Counted from the first letter of the stretch, positions 21,117 through 30,230 are shown. The stretch: 64,000 nucleotides of DNA from Streptacidiphilus sp. ASG 303 (GCF_020991365.1 NZ_JAJLRA010000007.1:124001-188000); one strand, 5' to 3'. A program made the numbers and translations. The notes: generated from the sequence alone by a model not told the origin.

Positions 21117-21352
21117 CGCCGCCGGTGCCGCCCGCGGCGTGACGCCGGGGCGGCACCGGGAGCGCACCGCGCGGGCCACCGACTCCCGCCGGGCGGGCCG
21201 GCACCGGCCCCCGCCCGGCGGGACCGCCGTGTGCGGACCCGCCCGGACCCGTCCGGACCCGTCCGGACCCGGCGGGGGAGCCCCGGCCCCGTTCCGTCCC
21301 GCGCCGTCCCCCGGGGTGGCCGGGCGGACCGCCGCCCGGCATGCTGTGCGGC

Positions 21353-22414
21353 ATGGACACGACCTGGATGCTGTACGGGGCCAACGGCTACACCGGCCGC
21401 CTCATCGCGCACCTCGCCGCCGCCCGCGGGCAGCGCCCGGTCCTCGCCGGGCGGTCCGCGGCCCCCGTCGCCGCCCTCGCCGCCGAACTCGGCCTGGAGC
21501 ACCGGGCCTTCGACCTCGCCGACCCCGGGGCCGTGCGCGCCGCCCTCCACGGCGTCGGCGCGGTCGCCCACTGCGCCGGGCCGTTCTCCACGACCGCCGC
21601 GCTCATGGTCGACGCCTGCCTGGCGACCGGCACCCACTACCTCGACATCACCGGCGAGATCGACGTCTTCGAGCGGATCCACGCCCGCGACGCCGAGGCC
21701 CGCGCTGCAGGAACGGTTCTGCTGCCCGGTGCCGGCTTCGACGTGGTGCCCACCGACTGCCTCGCCGCCCTGGTCGCCGCCGAGGTCCCGGGCGCCGACC
21801 GCCTGGACCTCGCCATCATGCCCGGCCGCAACCTCAGCCCCGGCACCGCCAAGACCGCCCTGGAGGGCCTCGCCCTCGGCGGCCGCGCCCGCGTCGGCGG
21901 CCGCATCGTGCCCGTACCGGCCGGCTGGCGCACCCTGAGCGCGGGCTTCCCCTCCGGCCCGCGCACCGTCACCTCCATCCCCTGGGGCGACGTCTCCACC
22001 GCGTACCACTCCACCGGCGTCCCCGGCGTCACCACCTACACCGTCCTGCCCGGCGGCGCCGCCGTCCGCGGCCTCCAGGCCCTCGCCGGGCCGCTGCTGC
22101 GCCGCCCCGCCGTCCGCCGCGCCGCCGGACGGGTGATCGACCGGCTGGTGCCCGGCGCGGACGCCGCCCGCCGCGCCGGGGCCCGCGCCGAGGTGTGGGC
22201 GCGGGCCACCGCTCCCTCCGGGGCGTCCGCCACCGCCGCACTGACCTGCCCGGACCCCTACGACCTCACCGCCGACAGCGTCGTGCGCGCCGTGGCCCGC
22301 CTCCTCGCCGACGAGGTGAAGCCGGGCGCCCACACCCCCTCCACCGCCTTCGGCCCCCGCTACGTCGCCGACCTCGACGGCGTCGTCCTCACCGGGCCCG
22401 CCCGGACGGCCTGA
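21353..22414 (+). CDS. Saccharopine dehydrogenase-like / trans-acting enoyl reductase-family oxidoreductase
   Basis: This 353-aa NAD(P)-binding protein begins WMLYGANGYTGRLIA (Rossmann fold, GxxGxxG type) and continues with RAFDLADPGAVRAAL, VAHCAGPFSTTAAL, THYLDITGEIDVFE and LLPGAGFDVVPTDCLA, the set seen in actinobacterial trans-acting enoyl reductases and putative saccharopine dehydrogenases. The substrate is unknown. No Shine-Dalgarno precedes ATG 21353. A CATGCT hexamer ends 7 bases before it, so a leaderless transcript is possible. An alternative ATG lies at 21341. Confidence 0.82.
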   Translation: MDTTWMLYGANGYTGRLIAHLAAARGQRPVLAGRSAAPVAALAAELGLEHRAFDLADPGAVRAALHGVGAVAHCAGPFSTTAALMVDACLATGTHYLDITGEIDVFERIHARDAEARAAGTVLLPGAGFDVVPTDCLAALVAAEVPGADRLDLAIMPGRNLSPGTAKTALEGLALGGRARVGGRIVPVPAGWRTLSAGFPSGPRTVTSIPWGDVSTAYHSTGVPGVTTYTVLPGGAAVRGLQALAGPLLRRPAVRRAAGRVIDRLVPGADAARRAGARAEVWARATAPSGASATAALTCPDPYDLTADSVVRAVARLLADEVKPGAHTPSTAFGPRYVADLDGVVLTGPARTA

Positions 22415-22459
22415 CCCCGCCCGGACGGCCCGACCCGGTCCGGACGGCCCGACCACGCC
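22403..22459. repeat. Three copies of a 14-bp motif at 19-bp period
   Basis: CGGACGGCCYGACC occurs at 22403, 22422 and 22441. The first copy contains the stop codon of the upstream gene, so the array runs from coding into the convergent intergenic gap before the FAD oxidoreductase stop at 22531. Confidence 0.6.
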
Positions 22460-22530
22460 CGCGCGCCCCGGGCCGGGCCCCGGCCCCGGTGCCGCCCTTC
22501 TCCGTGCCGCCCGCCCCGGTGCCGACCGCC

Positions 22531-23940
22531 TCAGTGCCGCCCGGCGACCAGGTCGGCGGCGCGGGCCAGCGGCGAGGTCGAGGACCGGCCGCCGGCCTCC
22601 TGCCGGTCGGCGGCGTGGTACGCGGCGTACAGGCCGTGCACGCCCAGCCAGCGCAGCGGCTCGGGCTCCCAGCGGCGCACGGTGTGGCCGACCCAGGGCA
22701 GCCGGGTCAGCTCGGTGTCCTCGCCCAGGACCAGGTCGCGCAGGGTGCGCCCGGCCAGGTTGGCGGTGGCGACGCCGCTGCCGACGTACCCGCCGGCCCA
22801 GCCGAGCCCGGAGGCGCGGTCCAGCTCCACCGTGGAGCACCAGTCGCGCGGCACCCCCAGCACGCCCGCCCACGCCTGCTCGATCCGGGCGTCCGCCGCC
22901 GCGGGGAAGAACCGGGCCAGGATCCGGCGGAGCTGCCGCACGGTCCGCTCCTGCGTGCCGCCGTCGGCGTCCGTGCGGGAGCCGAACCGGTACGGCACGC
23001 CGCGCCCGCCGAGCGCGATCCGGTCGTCCGCCGTGCGCTGCGCGTACATGTAGGCGTGGGCGAGGTCGCCCAGTGTCTCGCGGCCCTCCCAGCCGACCTC
23101 CGCCCAGAACGAGGCGGGGAGCGGCTCGGTGGCGACCATGGCGGAGTTCATGGGCAGCCAGGTGCGCCGCTCGCCGTGCAGCCCGGCCGTGAAGCCCTCG
23201 GTGGCCCGCAGCACGAACCGCGCCGACACCGCCCCGTGCGGGGTGACCGCCCGGGCCGGGGCGCCGCCCGCCGCGGGCCGGATCCCCGTCACCGGCGTCC
23301 CCTCGTGGATCCGCACGCCCAGCGCCTCCACGGCCGCCGCCAGCCCCCGGACCAGCTTGGCGGGCTGGATCCGGGCGCCGTGCGGCGTCCAGGTGCCGCC
23401 GAGCGCGCCCGCGACGCGGATCCGGGCCGCCGTCGCCTCCGCGGTGAGGAGCAGCCGCTCCGTGTCCCCGAAGGCCCGCTCCTCCTCGACGAGGGCCGCC
23501 AGCCGGGCCAGCTGCGCCGGGGTGCGGGCCACCTCCAGGACGCCGCCCTCGGCCACGTCCGCGTCGATGCCCTCCGCGGCGGCGGCCCGGACGACCTCCC
23601 GCACGGTCCCGTCCATGGCCCGCTGCATGGCCTGCGCCCGCTCGTGCCCGTACCGGCGGGCGAAGGCGCCGCGGCCGGCGAAGCCGTTGTACAGCCAGCC
23701 GCCGTTGCGGCCGGAGGCGCCGTACCCGCAGAAGCGGCGCTCCAGCACGGTGATCCGCAGCCCGGGGTCGGCCTTCTTCAGGTAGTACGCCGTCCACAGC
23801 CCGGTGAAGCCGCCGCCGACCACGCAGACGTCGGCGTCGGCCGGGCCCGGCAGGGCGGGCCGCGGCTCGGGGAGCCCGGCCTCGGAGTACCAGAAGGAGA
23901 CCCCGCCGTTGCGGAGCGGACCGGAGCCGGTGGGGACCAC
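22531..23940 (-). CDS. FAD-dependent oxidoreductase (DAO / GMC-like amine oxidase family)
   Basis: The 469-aa protein has the dinucleotide-binding motif VCVVGGGFTGLWTAYYL near residue 40, an ELER continuation (ITVLERRFCGYGASGRNGG) and a C-terminal FAD segment GYVGSGVATANLAGRTL. These are features of the D-amino acid oxidase/glycine oxidase/PuuB-like family that oxidises secondary or polyamine-type amines; the exact substrate is not shown. GTG 23940 is preceded by AAGGCAGG. Longer in-frame starts run into the CCGCCCG repeat and were rejected. It is convergent with the enoyl-reductase gene. Confidence 0.85.
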   Translation of the reverse strand: MVPTGSGPLRNGGVSFWYSEAGLPEPRPALPGPADADVCVVGGGFTGLWTAYYLKKADPGLRITVLERRFCGYGASGRNGGWLYNGFAGRGAFARRYGHERAQAMQRAMDGTVREVVRAAAAEGIDADVAEGGVLEVARTPAQLARLAALVEEERAFGDTERLLLTAEATAARIRVAGALGGTWTPHGARIQPAKLVRGLAAAVEALGVRIHEGTPVTGIRPAAGGAPARAVTPHGAVSARFVLRATEGFTAGLHGERRTWLPMNSAMVATEPLPASFWAEVGWEGRETLGDLAHAYMYAQRTADDRIALGGRGVPYRFGSRTDADGGTQERTVRQLRRILARFFPAAADARIEQAWAGVLGVPRDWCSTVELDRASGLGWAGGYVGSGVATANLAGRTLRDLVLGEDTELTRLPWVGHTVRRWEPEPLRWLGVHGLYAAYHAADRQEAGGRSSTSPLARAADLVAGRH

Positions 23941-24083
23941 GGGTACCTGCCTTGCCTCGTGCTGCCTGCGTGCCCGCCGCGCGTCCGTGCGCGCCGGTGC
24001 CGGGAGGCTATCCCCGCCCCGGGGGCCGGGCAACGGACACAGTGGCAGGCATGCGGGAGCGCGCCCTGCACACCGTCGGCCCG

Positions 24084-24153
24084 CCGCCCGCCGCCCGCCG
24101 CCCGCCGCCCGCCGCCCGCCGCCCGCCGCCCGCCGCCCGCCGCCCGCCGTCCG
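24084..24153. repeat. Tandem heptanucleotide repeat (CCGCCCG)9 plus one variant
   Basis: Nine perfect copies of CCGCCCG are followed by CCGTCCG in the gap upstream of the FAD oxidoreductase (minus) and the alpha/beta hydrolase (plus). Because 7 is not a multiple of 3 the repeat opens long reading frames on both strands, which I take as artefacts. Length variation among strains is likely. Confidence 0.95.
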
Positions 24154-24272
24154 CAGGCCTCCCGCCCCGGCCCGCCGTTCGTCCGGAAGAACCCGCACCG
24201 ATGGCCGGGCCCCGCCGCGGGTAGTGGACTGACGACAAGAGGAGTCGGCGAGGCACGAGACCGGGGAGCGAC

Positions 24273-25385
24273 ATGCGATGGGGAACCCTGGCGGCCGTGG
24301 CGGCCGCCACCGCGGTGGGCGCCGGAGCGGCCGCGCTGGCCGCCGGGCGCGTGGTGTCCGACCTGGCGGTCCGCCCCCGCGGGCCGGGCGCCGGGACCGG
24401 GGGGCTGCGGGTGCACTCCACCGCGGCCGGCCGGGTGGCGCTGACCCGCGCGACCGAGACCGCCCGGCGGGGCACCTACGGCCTGGAGTGGCCGGGCGGC
24501 CACGCCGTGGTCGGGGAGGTGCTGGAGACCACCCCGCAGACGGTCGTGCGCCGCCTGGAGCGGGTCGACGGCACCCCGCCCGTCCCGGGCGAGCGCGTCG
24601 CCCTCACCCCGCGGGTCCTCACCGGGGACCCCCGCACCGCCCTCGGCCTGGACTTCACCGAGGCGTGGGTGCGCGGCGAGCTGGGCCCGATGCCCGCCTG
24701 GTACCTGCCCGGCGTGCGCGACCTGTGGGTGGTCGCCGTCCACGGCCCCGGCGCCGACCGGCAGCAGGTGCTGCCCGTCCTGCCGCTGCTGCACTCCTTC
24801 AAGCTCCCGGTGCTCGCGGTCACCTACCGCAACGACGAGGGCGCCCCGCGCTCGCCGGACGGCATCGGGCACTTCGGCGAGACCGAGTGGCGCGACGTGG
24901 AGGCGGCCATCCGGCTGGCCCTGCAGGCCGGCGCCGCCCACGTCCTGCTCTACGGCTGGTCGCTCGGCGCCACCATGTGCCTGCAGGCGGCGGACCGCTC
25001 CTCCTGGCGCGACGCGGTGCGCGGCCTGGTCCTCGACTCCCCGGTCCTGGACTGGCACGCCACCGTCCGCGGTCAGGCCGTCCGGCGCGGCGTGCCCTCG
25101 CCCCTCGCCGAGCTCGGCGTGCGCGCCGCCGCCGGGCGCTCGGGCGTGGACCTCGACGCGTTCGCCCGGCTGGGCCGCGGCGAGGGCCTGGAGGTGCCCG
25201 CCCTGGTCCTGCACGGCCCGGACGACACCGCGGCGCCGCTGCGGGCCTCCCAGCGGCTGGCCGACGCCCGCGATGACCTGGTCACCCTGCACACCGTGCC
25301 GGGCGCCGAGCACGCCGTCCTGTGGAACGCCGACCCGCGCGGGTACGAGGAGGCCCTGCGCCGGTTCCTCACCCCGCTCGTGTAG
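24273..25385 (+). CDS. Membrane-anchored or secreted alpha/beta hydrolase
   Basis: This 370-aa protein has a hydrophobic N-terminal segment (LAAVAAATAVGAGAAALAA). The alpha/beta hydrolase fold carries the nucleophile elbow LLYGWSLGATM near residue 232, an acid in LVLHGPDDTAAPL and a His in VPGAEHAVLWN. YRNDEGAPRSPDGIGHFGETE resembles peptidase S9/BAAT-like hydrolases. Substrate unknown. The Shine-Dalgarno GGGGAG precedes ATG 24273. It is divergent from the FAD oxidoreductase. Confidence 0.85.
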   Translation: MRWGTLAAVAAATAVGAGAAALAAGRVVSDLAVRPRGPGAGTGGLRVHSTAAGRVALTRATETARRGTYGLEWPGGHAVVGEVLETTPQTVVRRLERVDGTPPVPGERVALTPRVLTGDPRTALGLDFTEAWVRGELGPMPAWYLPGVRDLWVVAVHGPGADRQQVLPVLPLLHSFKLPVLAVTYRNDEGAPRSPDGIGHFGETEWRDVEAAIRLALQAGAAHVLLYGWSLGATMCLQAADRSSWRDAVRGLVLDSPVLDWHATVRGQAVRRGVPSPLAELGVRAAAGRSGVDLDAFARLGRGEGLEVPALVLHGPDDTAAPLRASQRLADARDDLVTLHTVPGAEHAVLWNADPRGYEEALRRFLTPLV

Positions 25386-25625
25386 GGGCGGCCCGGCCCG
25401 TCCCGCGCGCCCGAACGGTTCCCCCGTCGGCCGGGTCTGCCCGTCCGGCCCGCCCGTCCTGCCCGCACGGTCCGCCCGGCCGGGCCGTCCGCAGGCGCGA
25501 CACCGCCCAGGAGTGGTTGATATGTCCCTACACGTCATCCTTTGCCTACCGGGACGCCGCCCCCCGGCGGCGGTGCGACGCGGGCGATGTGACAGAAGGC
25601 GTGTCCACGGGGAAGACTGCACGGC

Positions 25626-27308
25626 GTGACGTCTCGGAACCCGCGCGACCGTGATGCTTCGCTTCCCCCAGCACGCCGGCCCGAACGCCCCGCCGCGGAA
25701 CCCGCGGGGGGACCGGCCGCCGGCGACCGGGCCGCCGTCCGCCCCGGTGCGGCCGGCGACGGACCGGCCCGGCCGGCCGCGTCCCCCGCCCCCGCCGGGC
25801 GCCCCGGCGCGTCCGCCCCCGGACGCCGCACCGGCGCCACCGTCACCCGCCTCCCCGGCGCCGCCGGGCCCCGCCGCCCCGTCGCCGGCCCCCCGGACCG
25901 GCCCGGGCGCCAGGCCCCCGCCCGCCGCCCCGGGGGCCGCACCCGCGCCCCCGTCCCCGAGGGCTTCCCGGTGCCCGCCGAACTCGCCCCCCTGGCCCGC
26001 CGGATACTGGCCGACGCCGTCCGCGTCGCCCGCTGGGCCGGCGAGCTCGGCCGCGTCGGCAAGCGCGGCGAGCTGCTGCCCGAGGACGCCCGCGCCGCCG
26101 GCCGCGCCCTGGCGATGACCGTCGGCGCCGCCGCCAAGGCCTGGGGCCAGGCCCTGCTCACCGGCCTCGTCGAACTCCGCGACGGCGGCGCCGGACCCGG
26201 CTGGCGCCTCCACGCCTGGGAGCACGACGACGAGGCCGTGGTCCGCGGCTGGGCCGCGCTCTTCGACGCCTGGACCCTGCTGGCCCCGGTGCCGCCCGCC
26301 GCCCTGCGCGGCGTCTTCGCCGTCCTCGCCGGGCAGGCCGTCGACCAGGCGCCGCAGCTGCTCTCCTTCCTTCACCTGGTGGACGGGCCGGTGCCCGACG
26401 GCGAGCTCATGGAGCTGCTGCGCCGGGGCCTGGACGAGCGCCGCCACGGCGCCGGCGCCGGCCTGGCCGCCCTCTCCCCGGTGCCGCACGCCGCCTCCGC
26501 CGTCTCCGCCGTGCGCGGCAGCGGGCCGCGCACCGCCGACGGTCCGGAGGCCGACAGCCCGCCCCCCGCGCCGTCCGACGTCGCCGCCGTCCTGGAGTGG
26601 ATGGTCGACGGGCTGCTCGCGGTCGGCGCGGTCGTCCGCGAGCCCGGCGCCGCCGAGCCGTCCGTGCGGCTCTCCCCGCTCGGCCACTGGGCCGTGCGGG
26701 CGAAGCTGGAGGAGATCTGCACGGTCGCGCAGACCGCCGCCGGGCACATCGAGCAGAGCGCCCGGGAGCTCCTCACCGCCTGCTCCCGCTACTCGCCCGG
26801 CCCGGCCCGCGCCGAGTACCGGGCCTGGGTCGCGGCCCGTCCCGCCGACCGTGCCGTCTCCGAGCTGCTGGAGGCCGCCCGCGGCGACGACGCCCTGCTG
26901 CGCGGCCTCGCCTTCGAGGCGCTGCGGGTGGCGGGCGGCACCGCCGAGCAGGCCGTGCGGGCCGCCGCGGAGGAGCCGGTGCTGCGCCCGTACGCCCTGC
27001 TGTGGCTGGCCGAGCAGTCGGACGAGGGCGGCGTGGTCCCCGCCGACGTGCTCAGCCGCGAGGACGCCGCCTGGCTGTGGGTGGACACCGGCGCCGCCGT
27101 GCTGGACCACGCCGACACGGCGCTGCTCGCCGGGCACGTGGAGGCCGCCGCGGCCGGCGACCCGGTGCGGCTCTTCGCCCGGGCCCGCCAGTCCGGGCAC
27201 CCGCGGGCCGCGTCGGTGCTGACCGCCGTCGCCGCCACCCACCCCGACCCGGCGGTCGCCCGCGCCGCCCGCCGCTCCGCCTTCAGCGTCCACGACGGCG
27301 GCGCCTGA
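25626..27308 (+). CDS. Hypothetical 560-aa protein with disordered N terminus
   Basis: The first 110 or so residues are Pro/Ala/Gly/Arg-rich and probably unstructured. From about residue 118 the protein becomes a well-folded, helical, Ala/Leu-rich sequence (ELAPLARRILADAVRVARWAG). The C-terminal third (ALLRGLAFEALRVAGG, AVRAAAEEPVLRPYALLWLAE, HPRAASVLTAVAATHPDPAVARAARR) looks like HEAT-type helical pairs, suggesting a binding scaffold. No catalytic motif or membrane helix is seen. GTG 25626 is the start used; an internal start near residue 110 cannot be excluded. The downstream gap is 372 bases, so it is probably a single-gene unit. Confidence 0.7.
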   Translation: MTSRNPRDRDASLPPARRPERPAAEPAGGPAAGDRAAVRPGAAGDGPARPAASPAPAGRPGASAPGRRTGATVTRLPGAAGPRRPVAGPPDRPGRQAPARRPGGRTRAPVPEGFPVPAELAPLARRILADAVRVARWAGELGRVGKRGELLPEDARAAGRALAMTVGAAAKAWGQALLTGLVELRDGGAGPGWRLHAWEHDDEAVVRGWAALFDAWTLLAPVPPAALRGVFAVLAGQAVDQAPQLLSFLHLVDGPVPDGELMELLRRGLDERRHGAGAGLAALSPVPHAASAVSAVRGSGPRTADGPEADSPPPAPSDVAAVLEWMVDGLLAVGAVVREPGAAEPSVRLSPLGHWAVRAKLEEICTVAQTAAGHIEQSARELLTACSRYSPGPARAEYRAWVAARPADRAVSELLEAARGDDALLRGLAFEALRVAGGTAEQAVRAAAEEPVLRPYALLWLAEQSDEGGVVPADVLSREDAAWLWVDTGAAVLDHADTALLAGHVEAAAAGDPVRLFARARQSGHPRAASVLTAVAATHPDPAVARAARRSAFSVHDGGA

Positions 27309-27608
27309 CCACCCGGACCCGCCCAGGCCGCCCGGGGTGCCCGGACAACCCAGGCCGCCCGGACCGCCCGGGACAACCGACCGCCGGGACCGCCCGACGG
27401 CCGGGCCGGGCAGGTCCGCCCGGCCCCGGCCGCCCCCGCGGTGCCCGCCGGGGCCACCCGGCCGAGCGCGGGCCCCGCGCAGCCGCACCCCGCCGCTCCG
27501 CGGTCCCGTCCCTCGGTGGTCCCGTCCGCCAGTGGTCCCGTCCGGCAGGGGCCGGCCTGCCGGGCCCCGGCGGCCGCACCCCGCCGGTCCGCGTGATCAC
27601 CCGCTGGG
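27309..27608. other. Long intergenic gap with a 16-bp-period repeat
   Basis: No credible gene is seen. GGTCCCGTCC occurs three times at exact 16-bp spacing (27502, 27518, 27534). The rest is C/G-rich low-complexity sequence. I identified no convincing promoter hexamers. Confidence 0.6.
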
Positions 27609-27624
27609 CGGGTTCCGGAACCCG
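27609..27624. promoter_or_regulatory. 16-bp perfect palindrome upstream of the glutamine-synthetase-like gene
   Basis: CGGGTTCCGGAACCCG is a perfect inverted repeat 56 bases before the ATG at 27681. It could be an operator. It is too short with no loop to be a good terminator. Confidence 0.4.
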
Positions 27625-27680
27625 GCCCGGCGGGAAACCATGGCAGGGACCCCCGAACCGGCGAAGGGACACCGGGTGCC

Positions 27681-29081
27681 ATGGATGCCGTGGACGAGGA
27701 GCTCCGCCCGCGCGACCGGGCAGCCCGGGCCGAGGAGGCGCGGCAGACCGCCGCGCGGCTGCACGCCGAGGGCGCCGGCGGGGTGCTGCTGACCTGGGTC
27801 GACAACGCGGGTGTCACCCGGGTCAAGGGCGTGCCCACCCTCCGGCTGGAGCACGCGGCCGCCTGGGGCGTCGGCGCCTCCCCGGTCTTCGACGTCTTCC
27901 TCGTCGACGACTCCGCCACCTCGGGACGCTTCCTCGGCGGCCCCGTCGGCGACCTGCGGCTCCTCCCCGACCTCGACCGCGCCGTGCCGCTCGCCGCCCA
28001 GCCCGGCTGGGCCTGGGCGCCCGTCGACCGGTACGACCAGGACGGCACCCCGCACCCCGGCTGCCAGCGCCTCTTCGCCCGCCGCATGGCGGAGCGGGCA
28101 CGGGCCCGCGGCCTGGAGCTCCGCTGCGCCTTCGAGGTCGAGTGGGTCGCCGCCCTCGCCGGCGCGCCCGACGAGGACCCGGTGCCCCCCGTCCCCGGCG
28201 CCGCCTACGGCATGGACCGGGTCATCGGCCTCTCCGACTGCCTGCGGGACCTGCTGCGGGCCCTGGACGAGCAGGGCGTCGCCGTCCACCAGCTCCACCC
28301 CGAGTACGCCGCCGGCCAGTACGAGCTGTCGGTGGCCGCGGAGGACCCGGTGGCCGCCGCCGACACCTGCGTGCTGGTCCGGCAGACCGTGCGGGCCGTC
28401 TCCGCCCGGCACGGCCTGCGGGTCTCCTTCGCCCCCGCGGTGGAGGCCGGCCGGGTCGGCAACGGCGGCCACCTGCACCTCTCGCCCTGGCGCGACGGTG
28501 CGAACCTCTGCCACGGCGGCCCCGGGCCGTACGGGCTCACCGCCGAGGGGGAGGCGTTCCTCGCCGGGGTCCTCGCCGAGCTGCCCGCCCTCACCGCGGT
28601 CGGCGCACCCGGCCCGGCGAGCCCGCTGCGGCTGGTCCCCGACCGCTGGGCGGGCGCCTACCGCTGCTGGGGCCGGGAGAACCGCGAGGCCGCGCTGCGC
28701 CTGGTCACCGGCTCGGCGGGCGAGGAGGCGGAGGCGGCCAACGCCGAGGTCAAGTGCTTCGACGGCTCGGCCAACCCCTACCTCGCGGTCGGCGCGGTGA
28801 TCGCCGCCGGCCTCGCCGGGGCCGACGCCGGGCTCACCCTGCCGCCGGAGGTCCGCGGCGACCCGGCCGCACCGCCGGAGCCGGGCTCCGGACCGGCCCC
28901 CGAACGCCTGCCGCAGACCGCGGCCGAGGCGCTCGCCCGCTTCGAGGACTCCGCCGTGCTGCGGGAGGCCATGGGCGAGGTCCTGCACGACACCTTCCGC
29001 GCGGTCCGGCAGGCCGAGGCCCGCCTCTTCGCCGGCGCCGCCCCCGATCAGGTCGCCGCCGCCACCCGCTGGCGGTACTGA
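27681..29081 (+). CDS. Glutamine synthetase-like gamma-glutamyl ligase
   Basis: The 466-aa protein has the glutamine-synthetase fold. VLLTWVDNAGVTRVKGVP opens the beta-grasp domain, and the catalytic domain shows AFEVEWVA, QLHPEYAAGQYELSV, GNGGHLHLSPW, SPLRLVPDRWAGAY, GRENREAALRLV and AEVKCFDGSANPYLAVG. It is shorter and more divergent than true ammonia-assimilating GlnA. Streptomyces homologues of this kind (GlnA2/3/4) glutamylate polyamines or ethanolamine, so an amine other than ammonia is likely. It is followed after 3 bases by an amidohydrolase, the same pair of domains that is fused in fungal FluG. Confidence 0.87.
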   Translation: MDAVDEELRPRDRAARAEEARQTAARLHAEGAGGVLLTWVDNAGVTRVKGVPTLRLEHAAAWGVGASPVFDVFLVDDSATSGRFLGGPVGDLRLLPDLDRAVPLAAQPGWAWAPVDRYDQDGTPHPGCQRLFARRMAERARARGLELRCAFEVEWVAALAGAPDEDPVPPVPGAAYGMDRVIGLSDCLRDLLRALDEQGVAVHQLHPEYAAGQYELSVAAEDPVAAADTCVLVRQTVRAVSARHGLRVSFAPAVEAGRVGNGGHLHLSPWRDGANLCHGGPGPYGLTAEGEAFLAGVLAELPALTAVGAPGPASPLRLVPDRWAGAYRCWGRENREAALRLVTGSAGEEAEAANAEVKCFDGSANPYLAVGAVIAAGLAGADAGLTLPPEVRGDPAAPPEPGSGPAPERLPQTAAEALARFEDSAVLREAMGEVLHDTFRAVRQAEARLFAGAAPDQVAAATRWRY

Positions 29082-29084
29082 CCG

Positions 29085-30230
29085 GTGGCCGCCGCCGGGC
29101 ACGCCCTCGTCGACCACCACTGCCACAGCGTGCTCGGCCGCGACCTCGACGCGGGCGCCTTCGCCGCGCTGCTCACCGAGTCCGACCGCCCGGCCGCCCC
29201 CGGCACCTCCTTCCTCGACAGCCAGCTCGGCTTCGCCGTCCGCCGCCACTGCGCCCCCGTCCTCGGCCTGGAGCCGCACTGCCCGCCCGGGGAGTACCTG
29301 GCCCGCCGCCGCGACCTGGGCGCGCCCGAGGCCGTCCGCCGCCTGCTGCGCGCCGCCGGCCTGGAGACCCTGCTGGTCGACACCGGGCTGGAGGCCATCC
29401 CCGGCGCCGGGCCGCTGCTGCCGCTGCCCGACCTCGCGGCGGCGGCCGGCGCCGCCGTCCGCGAGGTGGTGCGGCTGGAGTCCGTCGCGGAGCGCGTGGC
29501 CGCCGGGCGGGTCTCCGCCCGCTCCTACCCGGACGACTGCGTCCGGGCCCTCGCCGAGGCGGTCCGCGACCGCGACGCGGTGGCCGTGAAGTCCGTCCTC
29601 GCCTACCGCCACGGCCTCGACGTCGACCCCCGCCCGCCGTCCGCCGCCGAGACGGCCCGCGCCGCGGGGGAGTGGCTGGCCCGCCTGGACCGGCACGGCG
29701 GCCCGCCCCGGCTCACCCACCCCGTCCTGCTGCGCCACCTGCTGTGGGCGGCCGTCGAGCTGCGGCTGCCCCTCCAGCTGCACACCGGCTTCGGCGACCC
29801 CGACCTGACCCTGCACCGCGCCGACCCGTCGCTGCTCACCGGCTTCGTCCGGGCGGCCGAGCCGTACGGGGTGCCGCTGGTGCTGCTGCACGCCTACCCG
29901 TACCACCGCCAGGCGGCGCACCTGGCCGCGGTGTACCCGCACGTGTACGCGGACGTCGGCCTCGCCCTCGCCCACACCGGCGCGCGGGCCGGCGCCGTGC
30001 TGGCGGAGGTCCTGGAGACGGTGCCCTTCGGCAAGGTGCTCTTCTCCACCGACGCCTACGGCCTGCCCGAGCTGTACCTGGTCGGGGCCGCGCTCTTCCG
30101 CGGGGCGCTGGCGTCCCTGCTGGACGGCTGGACCGCGGACGGCTCCTGGTGCGCCGCCGACGCCGACCGGGTGGCAGCGATGGTCTCCGCGGGCAACGCC
30201 CGGCGCCTCTACGGCCTCCGCGCGCCCTGA
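29085..30230 (+). CDS. Amidohydrolase, FluG N-terminal-domain type
   Basis: This 381-aa metal-dependent hydrolase of the amidohydrolase/TIM-barrel superfamily has the metal ligands HxH in LVDHHCHSV, a Lys in AVKSVLAYRHGL, His in LQLHTGFGD, His in LLHAYPYHRQ and Asp in LFSTDAYGLPE. GTG 29085 starts 3 bases after the stop of the glutamine-synthetase-like gene, so the two are surely co-translated. The likely job is to cleave or release an amide or glutamylated amine handled by its partner; this is inferred from pairing only. Confidence 0.85.
   Translation: MAAAGHALVDHHCHSVLGRDLDAGAFAALLTESDRPAAPGTSFLDSQLGFAVRRHCAPVLGLEPHCPPGEYLARRRDLGAPEAVRRLLRAAGLETLLVDTGLEAIPGAGPLLPLPDLAAAAGAAVREVVRLESVAERVAAGRVSARSYPDDCVRALAEAVRDRDAVAVKSVLAYRHGLDVDPRPPSAAETARAAGEWLARLDRHGGPPRLTHPVLLRHLLWAAVELRLPLQLHTGFGDPDLTLHRADPSLLTGFVRAAEPYGVPLVLLHAYPYHRQAAHLAAVYPHVYADVGLALAHTGARAGAVLAEVLETVPFGKVLFSTDAYGLPELYLVGAALFRGALASLLDGWTADGSWCAADADRVAAMVSAGNARRLYGLRAP

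Noticed and set aside
24081-24153. CRISPR array
   Set aside because: The units are 7 bp with no spacers. No cas genes or other spaced repeats were seen anywhere in the window.
24008-24232. Several ORFs running through the CCGCCCG array
   Set aside because: They consist of period-7 repeat translation (AARRPPP patterns) and are artefacts of the repeat in stop-free GC-rich DNA.
25500-25560. A/T-richer stretch with TTGATA considered as a promoter for the 560-aa protein gene
   Set aside because: No TANNNT hexamer at a proper distance was found, so I did not annotate it.
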